From JBOFEH01 sp051650265 (lineage in GTDB: Bacteria > Bacillota > Clostridia > Lachnospirales > Cellulosilyticaceae), in contig JBOFIR010000082.1 of assembly GCA_051650265.1 (NCBI GenBank), positions 7,332 to 71,331 of the forward strand: a stretch of 64,000 nt of DNA, written 5' to 3'. The stretch's first letter is position 1. Each line of letters starts with the position of its first letter. The position numbers were made by a program, and so were the translations under genes. This document shows positions 17,210 to 26,670 of this stretch, piece after piece. The notes under the pieces are model-generated. The model did not search any database. It saw nothing but the letters and a program-made list of their open reading frames with translations, and had not been told where the DNA came from.

Positions 17210-17960
17210 CGTCTAAAGTCCCCCTTGTCATTTTAATATCTGCTAGTGGTGCTTCTTGATAAATGTGAATCTGCTTCTTATGTACCAACTCTAATATTGC
17301 CATAAAGGTTACTATGAGTTCCACTTTTGGCATGGAAGCACGACAGATCTCAAAGAAGGATACTGACCCATGTAGTTCAACCAAATTGAGGATATAGATA
17401 CTTTTCTGTTCAATTGTATAGGTATCCTTTCTTAAAATCTGTGAATCAATTTTCTTTTCTTTTTCATTCAGACCAATTTGTTGTTGCTTAAGAAGTCCTT
17501 GAAAGAGCTCATAAAGTTGCTCCAATGTCACATCTGTTAAAACATCTTCAATTGTCGGCATTGGACACTCAATATCGTTTACCATTTCTTGATTTCTAAA
17601 TGCATATTCTTTTGATAAGTTTTGTCGTTCACTTAATTCCTCTGAAACATACTTAATTTTTTTATATTCTAGTAATTTACGTATGAGCTCTTCTCTCGGA
17701 TCTTCCTCGGTCAATTCTTCTTGTTTAGCAGGCTTTGGTAAGAGCATCTTCGATTTGATATAAAGCAAAGTAGCTGCCATCACGATAAATTCACTCATCT
17801 GTTCCATCGGCACATTTTGGGCGGCATCAATGTAGACCATATATTGATCCGTAATGGATGAAATCTCGATATCGTAAATGCTCATTTTGTTCTTATCCAA
17901 TAGATACAGTAGCAAATCTAATGGTCCTTCGAAATCTTCTAACTTAAATGTAACATTCAT
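17193..17960 (-). CDS. scpA: Segregation and condensation protein A
   Basis: 255 residues, the kleisin that bridges the SMC heads. Starts with the family signature FKLEDFEGPLDLLLYLLDKNKM and shows ITDQYMVYID and the AATLLYIKSKMLLP helix. The C-terminal winged helix (about 185-245) contacts the SMC head. ATG 17960 follows AAGGAG. It starts the scpA-scpB-carboxypeptidase-rluB-mnmM run after the dacF terminator. Confidence 0.96.
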   Translation of the reverse strand: MNVTFKLEDFEGPLDLLLYLLDKNKMSIYDIEISSITDQYMVYIDAAQNVPMEQMSEFIVMAATLLYIKSKMLLPKPAKQEELTEEDPREELIRKLLEYKKIKYVSEELSERQNLSKEYAFRNQEMVNDIECPMPTIEDVLTDVTLEQLYELFQGLLKQQQIGLNEKEKKIDSQILRKDTYTIEQKSIYILNLVELHGSVSFFEICRASMPKVELIVTFMAILELVHKKQIHIYQEAPLADIKMTRGTLDDEDRT

Positions 17961-18054
17961 TCATTTTCTCCTTCAAATTCCTACTCCTAATAGTTTATAA
18001 GTTATTGCTTGATATTGCAATAGGTGACTGGCCCCAGTACGACTAGAAACTACA

Positions 18055-18081
18055 AAAAGCAGATAAAAATTATCTGCTTTT
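18055..18081 (-). terminator. Terminator of the dacF-like gene
   Basis: A 12-base-pair perfect stem with a 3-base loop (18055-18066 with 18070-18081), T-run on the minus strand. It starts 9 bases past the carboxypeptidase stop codon. Confidence 0.85.
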
Positions 18082-18089
18082 GCAAAATT

Positions 18090-19265
18090 TTAGTTTGAAA
18101 GATTGAAAAATCTTTGAATTGTGTATGGAAGCATATCTTTAAATCCTGCTTTACCAACATCAAATGCTGCCACTAGGTCTGCTTCTCCCACCACTTCACC
18201 ATTTAATGTATAAGTGATTTTACCAAGTTTTTGTCCTTTGTATATAGGTGCGACAACCTCATCCTCATAAGCTACTGTATAAGTCACTTCAGATTTTGCT
18301 TGATCTTTTGGAAGTACAAAACGAAGCGAATCCTCTATAGTCAGTTCAACAAAATCTTTATCACCTTTCTTAACAGGTGCTTGAGCCAATACTTCGCCTA
18401 CTTTTGGTCCTGTCTTCACTGTATAATTAGCAAATCCATAATCCAGAAGTTTGCCTGCTTCTTGGAAACGAATTTTGCCATCTTGTGATCCCATAACCAC
18501 CGCAATAAGCCCTAAATCATCTCTTGTAGCTGTCGCACTCACACAATGTTTTGCTTCAGGCGTATAGCCTGTTTTAAGACCTGTGATACCTGGATACCAT
18601 TTGAGCATCTTATTAGTATTTGTCAGGCCAAACTGAGATTCACCTCTTCGGGTTCTATGCGTGATATTATCCATCCATATCGTAAGCGTCTTGCTCATCT
18701 CTGGATACTTAGTAATCAGTTCTCTGGACATAAGCGCCACATCATGAGCCGATGAGAGATGTCCGTCAATATGAAGCCCACAAGCATTCTTGAAGGTTGT
18801 ATTCTTCATACCTAACTCTTCTGCTTTTTTATTCATCATATCTACGAACTGTTCTTCTGATCCACCAATATACTCAGCCATTGCCACAGCTGCATCATTG
18901 GCAGATGCAATTGCAATACACTTGATCAAATCACGTACAGTCTGTTCTTCACCCGGTTCCATAAAAACTTGAGATCCACCCATATGTGCTGCATGTTCAC
19001 TTACTGAAACTTTGTCATCCCAAGAAATCTTACCTGCTGCCACTGCATCATTAATGAGTAGCATAGTCATAATTTTGGTAATACTCGCTGGTGGGAGCTG
19101 GTGATCCATCTCCTTTTCCATAAGAACCTTTCCTGTAGATGCCTCCATGAGCACATAGCTTCTTGCTGTGGCTTCAATAGGTACATTACCTGTGGCAAAT
19201 ACTGCTGCTTGAGAAAATAACATGACGGCTACCATAGCAAGTGCTAGGTATGCTTTTCTTTTCAT
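18090..19265 (-). CDS. dacF: D-alanyl-D-alanine carboxypeptidase, DacF-like
   Basis: 391 residues with a signal peptide (about 1-25, cleavage near VFATG). The S11 catalytic set is S61-x-x-K64 (ASITK), S121-A-N123 and K231-T-G. A beta-rich C-terminal domain and an amphipathic end (MLPYTIQRFFNLSN) follow. The order xerD, deoB, nucleoside phosphorylase, carboxypeptidase matches ripX-drm-pupG-dacF in B. subtilis, which supports dacF. There dacF precedes the spoIIA operon, whereas here scpA follows. It is the second paralogue in the window, about 1.6 kb from the first. ATG 19265 is preceded by AGGAGG. Confidence 0.9.
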   Translation of the reverse strand: MKRKAYLALAMVAVMLFSQAAVFATGNVPIEATARSYVLMEASTGKVLMEKEMDHQLPPASITKIMTMLLINDAVAAGKISWDDKVSVSEHAAHMGGSQVFMEPGEEQTVRDLIKCIAIASANDAAVAMAEYIGGSEEQFVDMMNKKAEELGMKNTTFKNACGLHIDGHLSSAHDVALMSRELITKYPEMSKTLTIWMDNITHRTRRGESQFGLTNTNKMLKWYPGITGLKTGYTPEAKHCVSATATRDDLGLIAVVMGSQDGKIRFQEAGKLLDYGFANYTVKTGPKVGEVLAQAPVKKGDKDFVELTIEDSLRFVLPKDQAKSEVTYTVAYEDEVVAPIYKGQKLGKITYTLNGEVVGEADLVAAFDVGKAGFKDMLPYTIQRFFNLSN

Positions 19266-19391
19266 GAGAATACCTCCTAATCATTTGTTCGGCAATTAGT
19301 ATTTGTTTTATTGTCTGTAATTTCTCCTAAATTATACCTATGCTCTTCCACAAATAATAGGTGCTCTTCTCTATTTACTTCTATCAAACCG

Positions 19392-19685
19392 CTATTGCCA
19401 CTTATCAATACTTCCTAAATCATAAACTGACTCATACCCCAAATCCTCTAGGATCATTCGCGCTGTCTTTGTGCGATGACCACTCCTACAATAAAGAATA
19501 ATCGGCTGCCCCTTATCTTCTATCTGATCTTCTGCCTCAAAGCTTATTTTTTCAAGAGGCAAATGCAAAGCCCCCTCAATATGTCTTAATTCATACTCCA
19601 TACGAGAGCGTACATCTACCATCCTTGCATTTTGTTTATTGAGTAATTCTTTTGCTTGTAATAGATTGATCTCTTCATAATTCAT
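19392..19685 (-). CDS. Single-domain rhodanese-like protein
   Basis: 97 residues, one rhodanese (sulfurtransferase) domain. The active-site loop is CRSGHRT (Cys near residue 66) after the strand IILYC, and the N-terminal VDVRSRMEYELRHIEGA segment is typical. Single-domain rhodaneses move sulfane sulfur, but the partner cannot be deduced from neighbours (pdp upstream, dacF downstream). ATG 19685 is preceded by AAGGAG. Not preceded by an obvious promoter; a 148-base gap separates it from pdp. Confidence 0.9.
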   Translation of the reverse strand: MNYEEINLLQAKELLNKQNARMVDVRSRMEYELRHIEGALHLPLEKISFEAEDQIEDKGQPIILYCRSGHRTKTARMILEDLGYESVYDLGSIDKWQ

Positions 19686-19792
19686 TAGACCACTCTCCTT
19701 TTATGTTTTCTTTTATTATAACATATCGATATTTAAATTCAAATAATAGTAGTTATTATTTAAATTCAAAGGTCAATAAAACTAAAATACTT

Positions 19793-19835
19793 AGCAAAAA
19801 GAAGATACATTTTAAAAATGCATCTTCTTTTTGCT
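19793..19835 (-). terminator. Terminator of the pdp gene
   Basis: Long stem (14 base pairs: 19793-19806 with 19822-19835, with further inner pairing) whose 3' arm contains a T-run on the minus strand. The pdp stop codon (19834-19836) lies at the stem base. Confidence 0.75.
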
Positions 19836-21138
19836 AGTAAATAATTTTATAAATAAGAGTGGGTTTTTCTACACACGACTCACACAACTGATATGCTTGT
19901 TGCACAAGTTCCACTGCATCTTCTGGATTTTTTTCTTCATTATAATAGAGCGTTGCAATCACATCACCTGCTTCAACTCTTTCTCCTATTTTTTTGTGTA
20001 CTTTGAGGCCTGCTCCCAAATCAATGACACTTTCTTTATTTTCACGCCCTGCACCTAGTACAAGTGCTGCTTTACCAATGAGCTCTGTATCAATACCACT
20101 CACATAACCTGCTCGCACTGCGTGCACCTCTTGTGTCATTGCCGCTGTAGGCATTAGGTGATAATCATTGACACTTTCCGGGTTACCACCTTGAATTTTC
20201 ACCCACTCCTTAAGTTTCTCTACAGCTTCTCCCGAACAAATCAATTGTTCAGCAAGTGCAATACCTTCATCTGGCGTTGCAACACGCCCTGCTAAAACTA
20301 ACATATGCGCAGCTAATGTCTTGCTAAGCACAGTAAGTTCCTCCGGTCCATTTCCTTTGAGTGTTTCTATAGCTTCCACCACTTCTAAAGTATTTCCTAT
20401 AGCATAGCTTAGTGGTTGGTTCATGTCAGTGACAAGTGCCATTGTTTTTCGCCCTACATGGTTCCCTATATTCACCATTGCTTCTGCAAGCGCTATGGCA
20501 TCTTCAATTGTCTTCATAAAAGCACCACTACCACATTTTACATCAAGTACAATTGCATCTGCACCTGATGCAATTTTTTTTGACATAATCGATGCTGCAA
20601 TTAATGAGATATTATCTACAGTAGCTGTAACATCTCTTAACGCATATATCTTTTTGTCAGCAGGAGCTAAGTTGCCTGTCTGTGAAACAACTGCAATATA
20701 ATGCTCATTAACATTTTTAATAAACTCTTCAGTGGATAATGCCACACTAAATCCAGGAAATGCCTCTAACTTATCGATCGTTCCTCCTGTATGGCCTAGC
20801 CCTCTGCCTGACATCTTTGCCACAGGTACACCGGCTGCTGCCACAAGTGGCGCTAATACGATTGTTGTCGTATCACCAACCCCACCAGTACTATGCTTAT
20901 CGACCTTAACCCCTGTGATCTCCGATAAATCTGAAGTTTCACCACTATATGCCATTGCCATTGTCAGATCACTTGTTTCTCTAATTGTCATTTTGTTAAA
21001 ATATATGGTCATTAATAAGGCAGACATTTGGTAATCTGGAATACTCCCATCAGTATATCCCTTTACCACAAATTCAATTTCTGCTTTTGAAAGTTCTTCC
21101 CCGTGCTTTTTCTTTTCGATGATATCATACATTCTCAT
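19834..21138 (-). CDS. pdp: Pyrimidine-nucleoside phosphorylase
   Basis: 434 residues. Splits uridine or (deoxy)thymidine with phosphate to the base and (deoxy)ribose-1-phosphate. The family signature SGRGLGHTGGTIDKLE (about 115-130) is present, together with KHSTGGVGD and KKIASGADAIVLDVKCGSGAFM. Thymidine phosphorylase is a close alternative, but gram-positive members of this length are usually the broad pyrimidine enzyme. It lies 21 bases after phosphopentomutase, which converts its sugar product to ribose-5-phosphate or deoxyribose-5-phosphate. ATG 21138 follows GGAGGGG. Confidence 0.94.
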   Translation of the reverse strand: MRMYDIIEKKKHGEELSKAEIEFVVKGYTDGSIPDYQMSALLMTIYFNKMTIRETSDLTMAMAYSGETSDLSEITGVKVDKHSTGGVGDTTTIVLAPLVAAAGVPVAKMSGRGLGHTGGTIDKLEAFPGFSVALSTEEFIKNVNEHYIAVVSQTGNLAPADKKIYALRDVTATVDNISLIAASIMSKKIASGADAIVLDVKCGSGAFMKTIEDAIALAEAMVNIGNHVGRKTMALVTDMNQPLSYAIGNTLEVVEAIETLKGNGPEELTVLSKTLAAHMLVLAGRVATPDEGIALAEQLICSGEAVEKLKEWVKIQGGNPESVNDYHLMPTAAMTQEVHAVRAGYVSGIDTELIGKAALVLGAGRENKESVIDLGAGLKVHKKIGERVEAGDVIATLYYNEEKNPEDAVELVQQAYQLCESCVEKPTLIYKIIY

Positions 21139-21159
21139 CGCAGACCCCTCCTACATATT

Positions 21160-22326
21160 TTATTGTATTTGATCTAAGAAACTTGTACCAATTGCTAACT
21201 GAGGCAACTCCAAAAAGGCTGCAATTGTTTGACCAATATCTGCAAAAGACTCTCTCGTCCCTAAATTCAAAAGCTCTTTCATCTTCTTACTATATACAAG
21301 TAAAGGTACGTATTCACGTGTATGATCTGTACCTGGTGTCGTAGGGTCACAACCATGATCTGCTGTAATGAATAGAATATCCTCATCCGTCATCGCCTCT
21401 ATGATCTGTGGCAAATAAGCATCAAACACTTCTAACCCTTTACCATAGTTTGTTGGATCATTTCTATGACCCCACTTCATATCAAAGTCTACAAGATTAG
21501 TGAAGATCAAACCCTCATTATCTTTTTTCATAAGTGCGATAGTCTGCTCAATCCCATCTTCATTGCTCTTTGTATGTGTTGCATAAGTAATACCTTGACC
21601 ACAGAAGATATCTTCAATCTTTCCAATGCCGATAACATCTAATCCTTTTGCCTTCGCATAACTTAGCAAATTAGCTTCTGGTGGTGTAATTGCAAAGTCA
21701 CGTCTGTTTGGTGTACGTATAAATTCACCTGTTGTTCCTAGGAAAGGTCTTGCAATAACACGTGATACTTCATGTTCTCCTGTAAGAAGTTCCCTTGCAA
21801 TCTCACACATATGATAAAGTTCCTCTAAAGGAATGACTTCTTCATGGGCCGCAATCTGGAATACACTATCTGCTGAAGTATAAACAATAGGATATCCTGT
21901 TTTCATATGTTCTTCACCCAGATCATCAAGAATCTGTGTCCCTGATGCAGGACAGTTCCCTAATGTCTTACGCCCAATCTTTGCTTCAAATGCATCCATG
22001 ATCTCTTTTGGGAAACCATCTGGGTAAGTGGGAAATGGTACTTCTGTATGAATACCAACCATCTCCCAATGCCCTGTTGTTGTATCTTTCCCTCTAGAGA
22101 GTTCACCTAGGCGTGCAACCATTCCTACAGCTGCTTCTGATTTTTCAAGACATGAAACACCATCTATATGACCCATACCTAATGCTGTTAGGTTGGGCAG
22201 GGCTAACCCATTACAATGTCCATAGACATGTGTAAACGTATTAACATCTTTATCACCAAATTGCTCCGAATCTGGCATTGCGCCAATTCCTACACTATCT
22301 AATACAATCCAAATTGCTCTTTTCAT
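21160..22326 (-). CDS. deoB: Phosphopentomutase
   Basis: Interconverts (deoxy)ribose-1-phosphate and -5-phosphate, feeding nucleoside sugars to central metabolism. About 388 residues from MKRAIWIVLDSVGIGAMPDS, which carries the metal site. GHWEMVGI, the nucleophile region ASGTQI and ITADHGCDPTTPGTDHTRE are all seen. An in-frame extension to 22404 exists, but a TATAAT at 22381-22376 lies inside it and the family begins at this methionine, so I start at 22326. The ribosome-binding site there is weak. Operon with pdp. Confidence 0.92.
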   Translation of the reverse strand: MKRAIWIVLDSVGIGAMPDSEQFGDKDVNTFTHVYGHCNGLALPNLTALGMGHIDGVSCLEKSEAAVGMVARLGELSRGKDTTTGHWEMVGIHTEVPFPTYPDGFPKEIMDAFEAKIGRKTLGNCPASGTQILDDLGEEHMKTGYPIVYTSADSVFQIAAHEEVIPLEELYHMCEIARELLTGEHEVSRVIARPFLGTTGEFIRTPNRRDFAITPPEANLLSYAKAKGLDVIGIGKIEDIFCGQGITYATHTKSNEDGIEQTIALMKKDNEGLIFTNLVDFDMKWGHRNDPTNYGKGLEVFDAYLPQIIEAMTDEDILFITADHGCDPTTPGTDHTREYVPLLVYSKKMKELLNLGTRESFADIGQTIAAFLELPQLAIGTSFLDQIQ

Positions 22327-22375
22327 CTCATCACTACTTTCTCTATTTTTTCCATACTTTGGATGATCTACTGAC

Positions 22376-22381
22376 ATTATA
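22376..22381 (-). promoter_or_regulatory. Probable -10 element for deoB-pdp
   Basis: Perfect TATAAT between the xerD terminator and the deoB start; the -35 region is poor (TGCAAA at 17-base spacing), so strength or sigma factor is uncertain. It helps fix the deoB start, since the longer reading frame would begin upstream of transcription. Confidence 0.35.
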
Positions 22382-22403
22382 CTATATTTTATGTTACTTT
22401 GCA

Positions 22404-22432
22404 TAAAAAAAACAGGGAATTTTTCCCTGTTT
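22404..22432 (-). terminator. Terminator of xerD
   Basis: Nine-base-pair stem (22410-22418 with 22424-22432) followed by a run of T residues on the minus strand, 11 bases beyond the xerD stop codon. Confidence 0.88.
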
Positions 22433-22442
22433 CACAAACCCT

Positions 22443-23285
22443 CTATTGATTAATATGTGTATAAACCTGCGTTGTTGAAATATCCGAATGTCCTAACATT
22501 TGTTGCACTGATTTCAAATTCGCACCACTTTGTATCAAGTGTGCTGCAAAAGAATGTCTTAAGATATGCGGTGTAATATCCGAATCGATATGTGCACTCT
22601 TAGCATATGCCTTTAAAATCTTCCAAAACCCCTGTCTCGTAAGTTGATGCCCATTGCAGTTTACAAAAAGATGAATCTCCTGCTGATCCCTGATCATTAC
22701 ATGCCTCACCTGTCCAAGATATTTTTTAAGGGCTGTAATTGCAGGCTTTCCTATAGGAATACAACGCTCTTTGTGTTCATCTTTGCACAAGATATATCCT
22801 TGATTCAAGTTCACATCAGTTGTTTTTAAGGCGATTAATTCAGATACCCTTATCCCTGTTGCATAAAGCAGTTCTAGCATCGCCTTATCCCTCATCCCTT
22901 TCATGTCATTTGTCTGTGGTTGCGCAAGTAACAAAGCGATTTCTTTTTGAGAGAGTACCTTAGGCACTTTTTTCTCAACTTTTGGAAGTGCAATGAGTAA
23001 AGAAGGATTACTAGGTATACTTTCATTCTTTAAGAGATATTGACAGAAGGCACGAATTGCCGCAAGTGTACGTGAGATCGTTGCGAGAGATTTTCCTTCA
23101 TCCCTCATCTTTTGTAAATATACCTCAATATGCTCTGTCGTCATAGATTCAAGTTGGTTATAACCACATGAATTCATATAGTCTAAAAAATATTTGAGAT
23201 CCCTCTCATAAGACTGGATCGTATTTACGGCTGAATGTTTTATTTCTTTCATGTATAACAAAAAAGCTTGCATATAGTCGTTCAT
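22443..23285 (-). CDS. xerD: Site-specific tyrosine recombinase XerD
   Basis: About 280 residues. Resolves chromosome dimers with XerC/dif in most bacteria. N-terminal SAM-like core-binding domain (1-100), then the catalytic domain with ATGIRVSEL (first Arg), HILRHSFAAHL (His and Arg), LGHSDISTTQVYTHI (His and nucleophile Tyr). The LLYATGIRVSEL to LGH spacing and the XerD-type ending are usual. The position next to deoB matches ripX-drm of Bacillus, and no phage genes are nearby. Start ATG 23285 has GGGGAG six bases upstream; the ATG at 23291 abuts it too closely. Confidence 0.93.
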   Translation of the reverse strand: MNDYMQAFLLYMKEIKHSAVNTIQSYERDLKYFLDYMNSCGYNQLESMTTEHIEVYLQKMRDEGKSLATISRTLAAIRAFCQYLLKNESIPSNPSLLIALPKVEKKVPKVLSQKEIALLLAQPQTNDMKGMRDKAMLELLYATGIRVSELIALKTTDVNLNQGYILCKDEHKERCIPIGKPAITALKKYLGQVRHVMIRDQQEIHLFVNCNGHQLTRQGFWKILKAYAKSAHIDSDITPHILRHSFAAHLIQSGANLKSVQQMLGHSDISTTQVYTHINQ

Positions 23286-23339
23286 GTTCATCTCCCCTTT
23301 ACTTCCAATTTACAGCTTTGTTTACATATATTTAGAAAC

Positions 23340-23368
23340 ATTATACATAAAATGATTTTTTTTGTCTA
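23340..23368 (-). promoter_or_regulatory. Sigma-A promoter of xerD
   Basis: TAGACA (23368-23363), a 17-base spacer and TATAAT (23345-23340) on the minus strand, about 55 bases before the start codon. The rest of the gap between xerD and codY (23369-23525) is A/T-rich without recognised elements. Confidence 0.7.
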
Positions 23369-23525
23369 CACAATTTCATTTTTTTATATTGACTGTAAAT
23401 TTTATTTCAGATTATGTATAGTTTTTTGTTTATTATTTCTTATATGTATCATTGTTTGGAGAAATTGTAGTATTTTTTATACATGTATACATTTGTTTTG
23501 TTTTGCAAGTTTGGATAAAAGAGAA

Positions 23526-23555
23526 ATAAAAAAGAGTGTAGTTTCCTACACTCTT
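23526..23555 (-). terminator. Terminator of codY
   Basis: Ten-base-pair perfect stem with loop TTTC (23532-23541 with 23546-23555), then a T-run on the minus strand, 29 bases past the codY stop codon. Confidence 0.88.
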
Positions 23556-23583
23556 GAATTTTTATATTTATAATGAATTAATA

Positions 23584-24342
23584 TTATTTGCGAAGTTTGT
23601 CAAGTTCTTCAATTAATGCATCATTAAGGACTTTAATATAAGTACCTTTCATTCCAAGTGAACGTGATTCAATAACACCTGCACTTTCAAATTTACGAAG
23701 TGCATTAACGATTACAGAACGTGTAATTCCTACTTTATCAGCAATCTTACTTGCGATTAATAAACCTTCTGTACCATCAAGTTTTTCGAAGATATGGAAA
23801 ATAGCTTCTAACTCTGAATAAGATAATGTACCGATCGCTGATTTTACAATAGCAATTTTTCTTGCTTCTTCATCATTTTCATCTTTAAGAGAAGATAACA
23901 TTTCCACTGCTACGATTGTTGCACCGTATTCTGCAAGGATTAGTTCTTCTGTTCCATAGTTCCCTTGTCCTTTTTCTTTGTAAAGAACAAATGTCCCAAG
24001 TCTTTGACCAGCAGCAACGATTGGCACTACGCATCCTACGTAGCTTGCACTGTTTGCTGAATCAGAGAAAATTGTCTCCATAGAGATATTTTCTTTTACG
24101 TCCATGATTGAGATTAATTGGTCGTTAATTGCATAGCCGATGTATTGTTCTTCGTTTACTAAATCATTAGCAAAAATATTATGAATACCGAGCACTTTAC
24201 TCTTATTGCTAATAACTACAACGTTTGAATCCACTACGTCACTAATTACTTCACAAATGTCAGAAAAAATAACACGGTCAGACCCAACTCTTTGTAATAA
24301 GCGGTTAACCTTTCTCATTTTTTGCAGTAAATCCATTGACAT
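23584..24342 (-). CDS. codY: GTP- and branched-chain-amino-acid-sensing repressor CodY
   Basis: 252 residues, close to the 259 of B. subtilis. N-terminal GAF effector domain (LLQKMRKVNRLLQ start, SDICEVISDVVDSNV) and a C-terminal winged helix: SKIADKVGITRSVIVNALRKFE, the highly conserved recognition helix. CodY represses nitrogen, amino acid and early sporulation genes when GTP and branched-chain amino acids are high. It is monocistronic here, between the topA terminator and its own; ATG 24342 follows AAGGAGG with 7-base spacing. Confidence 0.97.
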   Translation of the reverse strand: MSMDLLQKMRKVNRLLQRVGSDRVIFSDICEVISDVVDSNVVVISNKSKVLGIHNIFANDLVNEEQYIGYAINDQLISIMDVKENISMETIFSDSANSASYVGCVVPIVAAGQRLGTFVLYKEKGQGNYGTEELILAEYGATIVAVEMLSSLKDENDEEARKIAIVKSAIGTLSYSELEAIFHIFEKLDGTEGLLIASKIADKVGITRSVIVNALRKFESAGVIESRSLGMKGTYIKVLNDALIEELDKLRK

Positions 24343-24423
24343 TATAATTCCTCCTTAAGTCGTTATACCGTTAGTATGTTCAAAAAATTTTCACACTATA
24401 CACACTTGTCATTTATTTAGCCA

Positions 24424-24455
24424 TAAAAAGACAAAGTTGATTGCTCAACTTTGTC
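24424..24455 (-). terminator. Terminator downstream of topA
   Basis: Eleven-base-pair stem GACAAAGTTGA/TCAACTTTGTC (24430-24440 with 24445-24455) followed by TTTTT on the minus strand. It lies 127 bases past the topA stop codon; nothing else is seen in that stretch. Confidence 0.82.
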
Positions 24456-24581
24456 CCCCATATACTTATCATTTACACTTAAATCATAATATCATAAATT
24501 AAAAGAAAACTCAATAAGAAATTTAGCTATAATGCAAGTTTTTTGTCGAATTTCGTAATTGTTAAACTTAAGTTAATATTC

Positions 24582-26657
24582 TTAGTTATTTTCTTTTCCA
24601 TAATTACACGTTGTATTACGACATACAACCTTCTTACTTTTAGCTGAACCTTTCTCTATAAGCACATCCTGACACACAGGACATTTTTCTCCTGTTGGTT
24701 TTTGCCATGACATAAAATCACAAGGGTTTTCTTCTCTGGCATTATTTTCACATCCATAATAAACCCTTCCCTTTTTAGTCTTCTTGAGAATAACTTTACC
24801 CCCACAAAGTGGACAATCAATTCCAACTTCCTCATACCAAGGCTTAGTAAAGTTACACTCAGGGAAAGAAGGGCAACCAAGGAATTTACCATACTTACCA
24901 TAGCGTACCACCATATGTGTACCACATTTATCACAAGGAATATCTGTCACCTCTGTCAGGTCGATATTTTCAATCTCTGCCTCAGCTTTAAGTAATGTTT
25001 TATGGAAGTTTGGATAAAATGCCTTAATAATTTCTTTCCAGAAAATATTTCCTGATGCAATTTCATCCAATACGTTCTCAAACTGTGCTGTGAATTCCAC
25101 GTCAACAATCTCATCAAAGTAAGAAAGCATAATATTATTAACAACTTCACCCAGTTCTGTTGGATAAAGCACCTTATTTTCTTTAGTCACATAGCCTCTA
25201 CTTAATAACGTCGTAATGGTAGGTGCATATGTACTTGGTCTACCTACACCATTTTCTTCGAGCACTTTAACAAGTGTTGCCTCTGAAAAACGTGCAGGTG
25301 GTTGTGTAAAGTGTTGATTTGGTGTAACTGTAATTGCTTCAAGCACTTCACCTTCTTTAACTGCAATTTTAGGTGTCTTATCACTCTTACCATCTTCTAA
25401 ACTGTATGCCTTTAAGAAACCTGCAAAAAGTTCAATTGAATAGGTTGCTTTAAAAATATAAGCCCCATTTTCAATTAAGATTGCATGTGTTTCATATTTT
25501 GCCGAAGCCATCTGACTTGCAATAAAACGTGACCAAATAAGCTGATATAATTTGTATTGATCACGAGATAGGTATTCCTTGATCGACTCTGGTGAATAGA
25601 CTAGATCTGTTGGTCTAATCGCCTCATGGGCGTCTTGAACATTGCCTGCTTTTGACTTTTTAACTTGCCCTTCGTCACTCAGATATTCTTCACCATACTT
25701 TTCAATAATAAATGCTTTCACTTCTTCTTTTGCTGTATCAGAAACACGTACAGAGTCAGTACGAATATAAGTAACAACACCTACTTCTTTTTTACCAATT
25801 TTGACCCCTTCATATAATTGTTGGGCCACATTCATTGTCTTTTGTGTTGAGAAACCTAAATGCTTAGCTGCCTCTTGTTGCATTGTACTGGTCGTAAATG
25901 GTAAAACTGTCTTTTTGATACGTTCAGATTGCTTCATAGATTTGACCATATATTGGCCTTTTTTACAGTTTTCAAGAATCTCATGTGCTTCTTGTTCATT
26001 TCTCAGCACAGCTTTTTCTCCTGCAATCTTATCTAGCTTTGCTTCAAATCCTTTAGTCTTACCTAATTTGAATAAAGCCTCAATAGACCAGTACTCCTGC
26101 TCTACGAATTCTCGAATTTCTTTTTCACGGTCACAAACAAGCCTTAATGTAACAGATTGTACACGCCCCGCACTCAGCCCTTTACGTATTTTCTTCCATA
26201 GTATTGGGCTGATTTGGTAACCTACAAGACGATCCAATACACGTCTTGCTTGTTGCGCATCTACAAGATCCATCATAATTTCTCTTGGGTGTTTGAGCGC
26301 TTCCTTCACAGCCTTTTCTGTAATTTCATTAAATGTAATACGCTGAACTTTTTTCCCCTCTAATTTAAGAGCATGATAAAGATGCCATGAGATTGCTTCT
26401 CCTTCACGGTCAGGGTCGGTTGCCAGATAGATTTTATCTGCATTTTTTGCATCTTTTCTTAATTTCTGTAATAACTCCCCTTTTCCCCTAATCGTAATGT
26501 ATTTTGGCTCGTAATCATGTTCAACATCCACCCCCAATTGACTTTTAGGTAAATCTCTTACATGCCCAACTGATGCTACTACTTTATAGTTTTTACCTAA
26601 AATTTTACTAATGGTATTAATCTTGGCAGCAGACTCAACTATTACTAAATTCGCCAT
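24582..26657 (-). CDS. topA: DNA topoisomerase I
   Basis: 691 residues, type IA topoisomerase that relaxes negative supercoils. Toprim domain at the N-terminus (VESAAK near 7-12, DPDREGEA at 81-88), active-site tyrosine Y297 in YIRTDS, and three C-terminal zinc-ribbon motifs (CxxC...C...C clusters from about 575 to 685). The last, CPVCQ...CRNTTC, is compact. It follows dprA by 13 bases, the usual dprA-topA pairing in Firmicutes. ATG 26657 is preceded by AGGAGG. Confidence 0.97.
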   Translation of the reverse strand: MANLVIVESAAKINTISKILGKNYKVVASVGHVRDLPKSQLGVDVEHDYEPKYITIRGKGELLQKLRKDAKNADKIYLATDPDREGEAISWHLYHALKLEGKKVQRITFNEITEKAVKEALKHPREIMMDLVDAQQARRVLDRLVGYQISPILWKKIRKGLSAGRVQSVTLRLVCDREKEIREFVEQEYWSIEALFKLGKTKGFEAKLDKIAGEKAVLRNEQEAHEILENCKKGQYMVKSMKQSERIKKTVLPFTTSTMQQEAAKHLGFSTQKTMNVAQQLYEGVKIGKKEVGVVTYIRTDSVRVSDTAKEEVKAFIIEKYGEEYLSDEGQVKKSKAGNVQDAHEAIRPTDLVYSPESIKEYLSRDQYKLYQLIWSRFIASQMASAKYETHAILIENGAYIFKATYSIELFAGFLKAYSLEDGKSDKTPKIAVKEGEVLEAITVTPNQHFTQPPARFSEATLVKVLEENGVGRPSTYAPTITTLLSRGYVTKENKVLYPTELGEVVNNIMLSYFDEIVDVEFTAQFENVLDEIASGNIFWKEIIKAFYPNFHKTLLKAEAEIENIDLTEVTDIPCDKCGTHMVVRYGKYGKFLGCPSFPECNFTKPWYEEVGIDCPLCGGKVILKKTKKGRVYYGCENNAREENPCDFMSWQKPTGEKCPVCQDVLIEKGSAKSKKVVCRNTTCNYGKENN

Positions 26658-26670
26658 AGTGACCTCCTAG

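Noticed and set aside
22443..23285. xerD as integrase of a mobile element
   Set aside because: No att-like repeats, tRNA or phage genes nearby, and the xerD-deoB-phosphorylase-dacF order is that of housekeeping chromosomes.
24343..24423. Promoter for codY
   Set aside because: TATAGT and TATAAC are present, but neither has a convincing -35 at 16-18 bases, so I did not list one.
25801..26220. Plus-strand 139-residue reading frame inside topA
   Set aside because: Shadow frame opposite the conserved topoisomerase core; no promoter, ribosome-binding site or motif.
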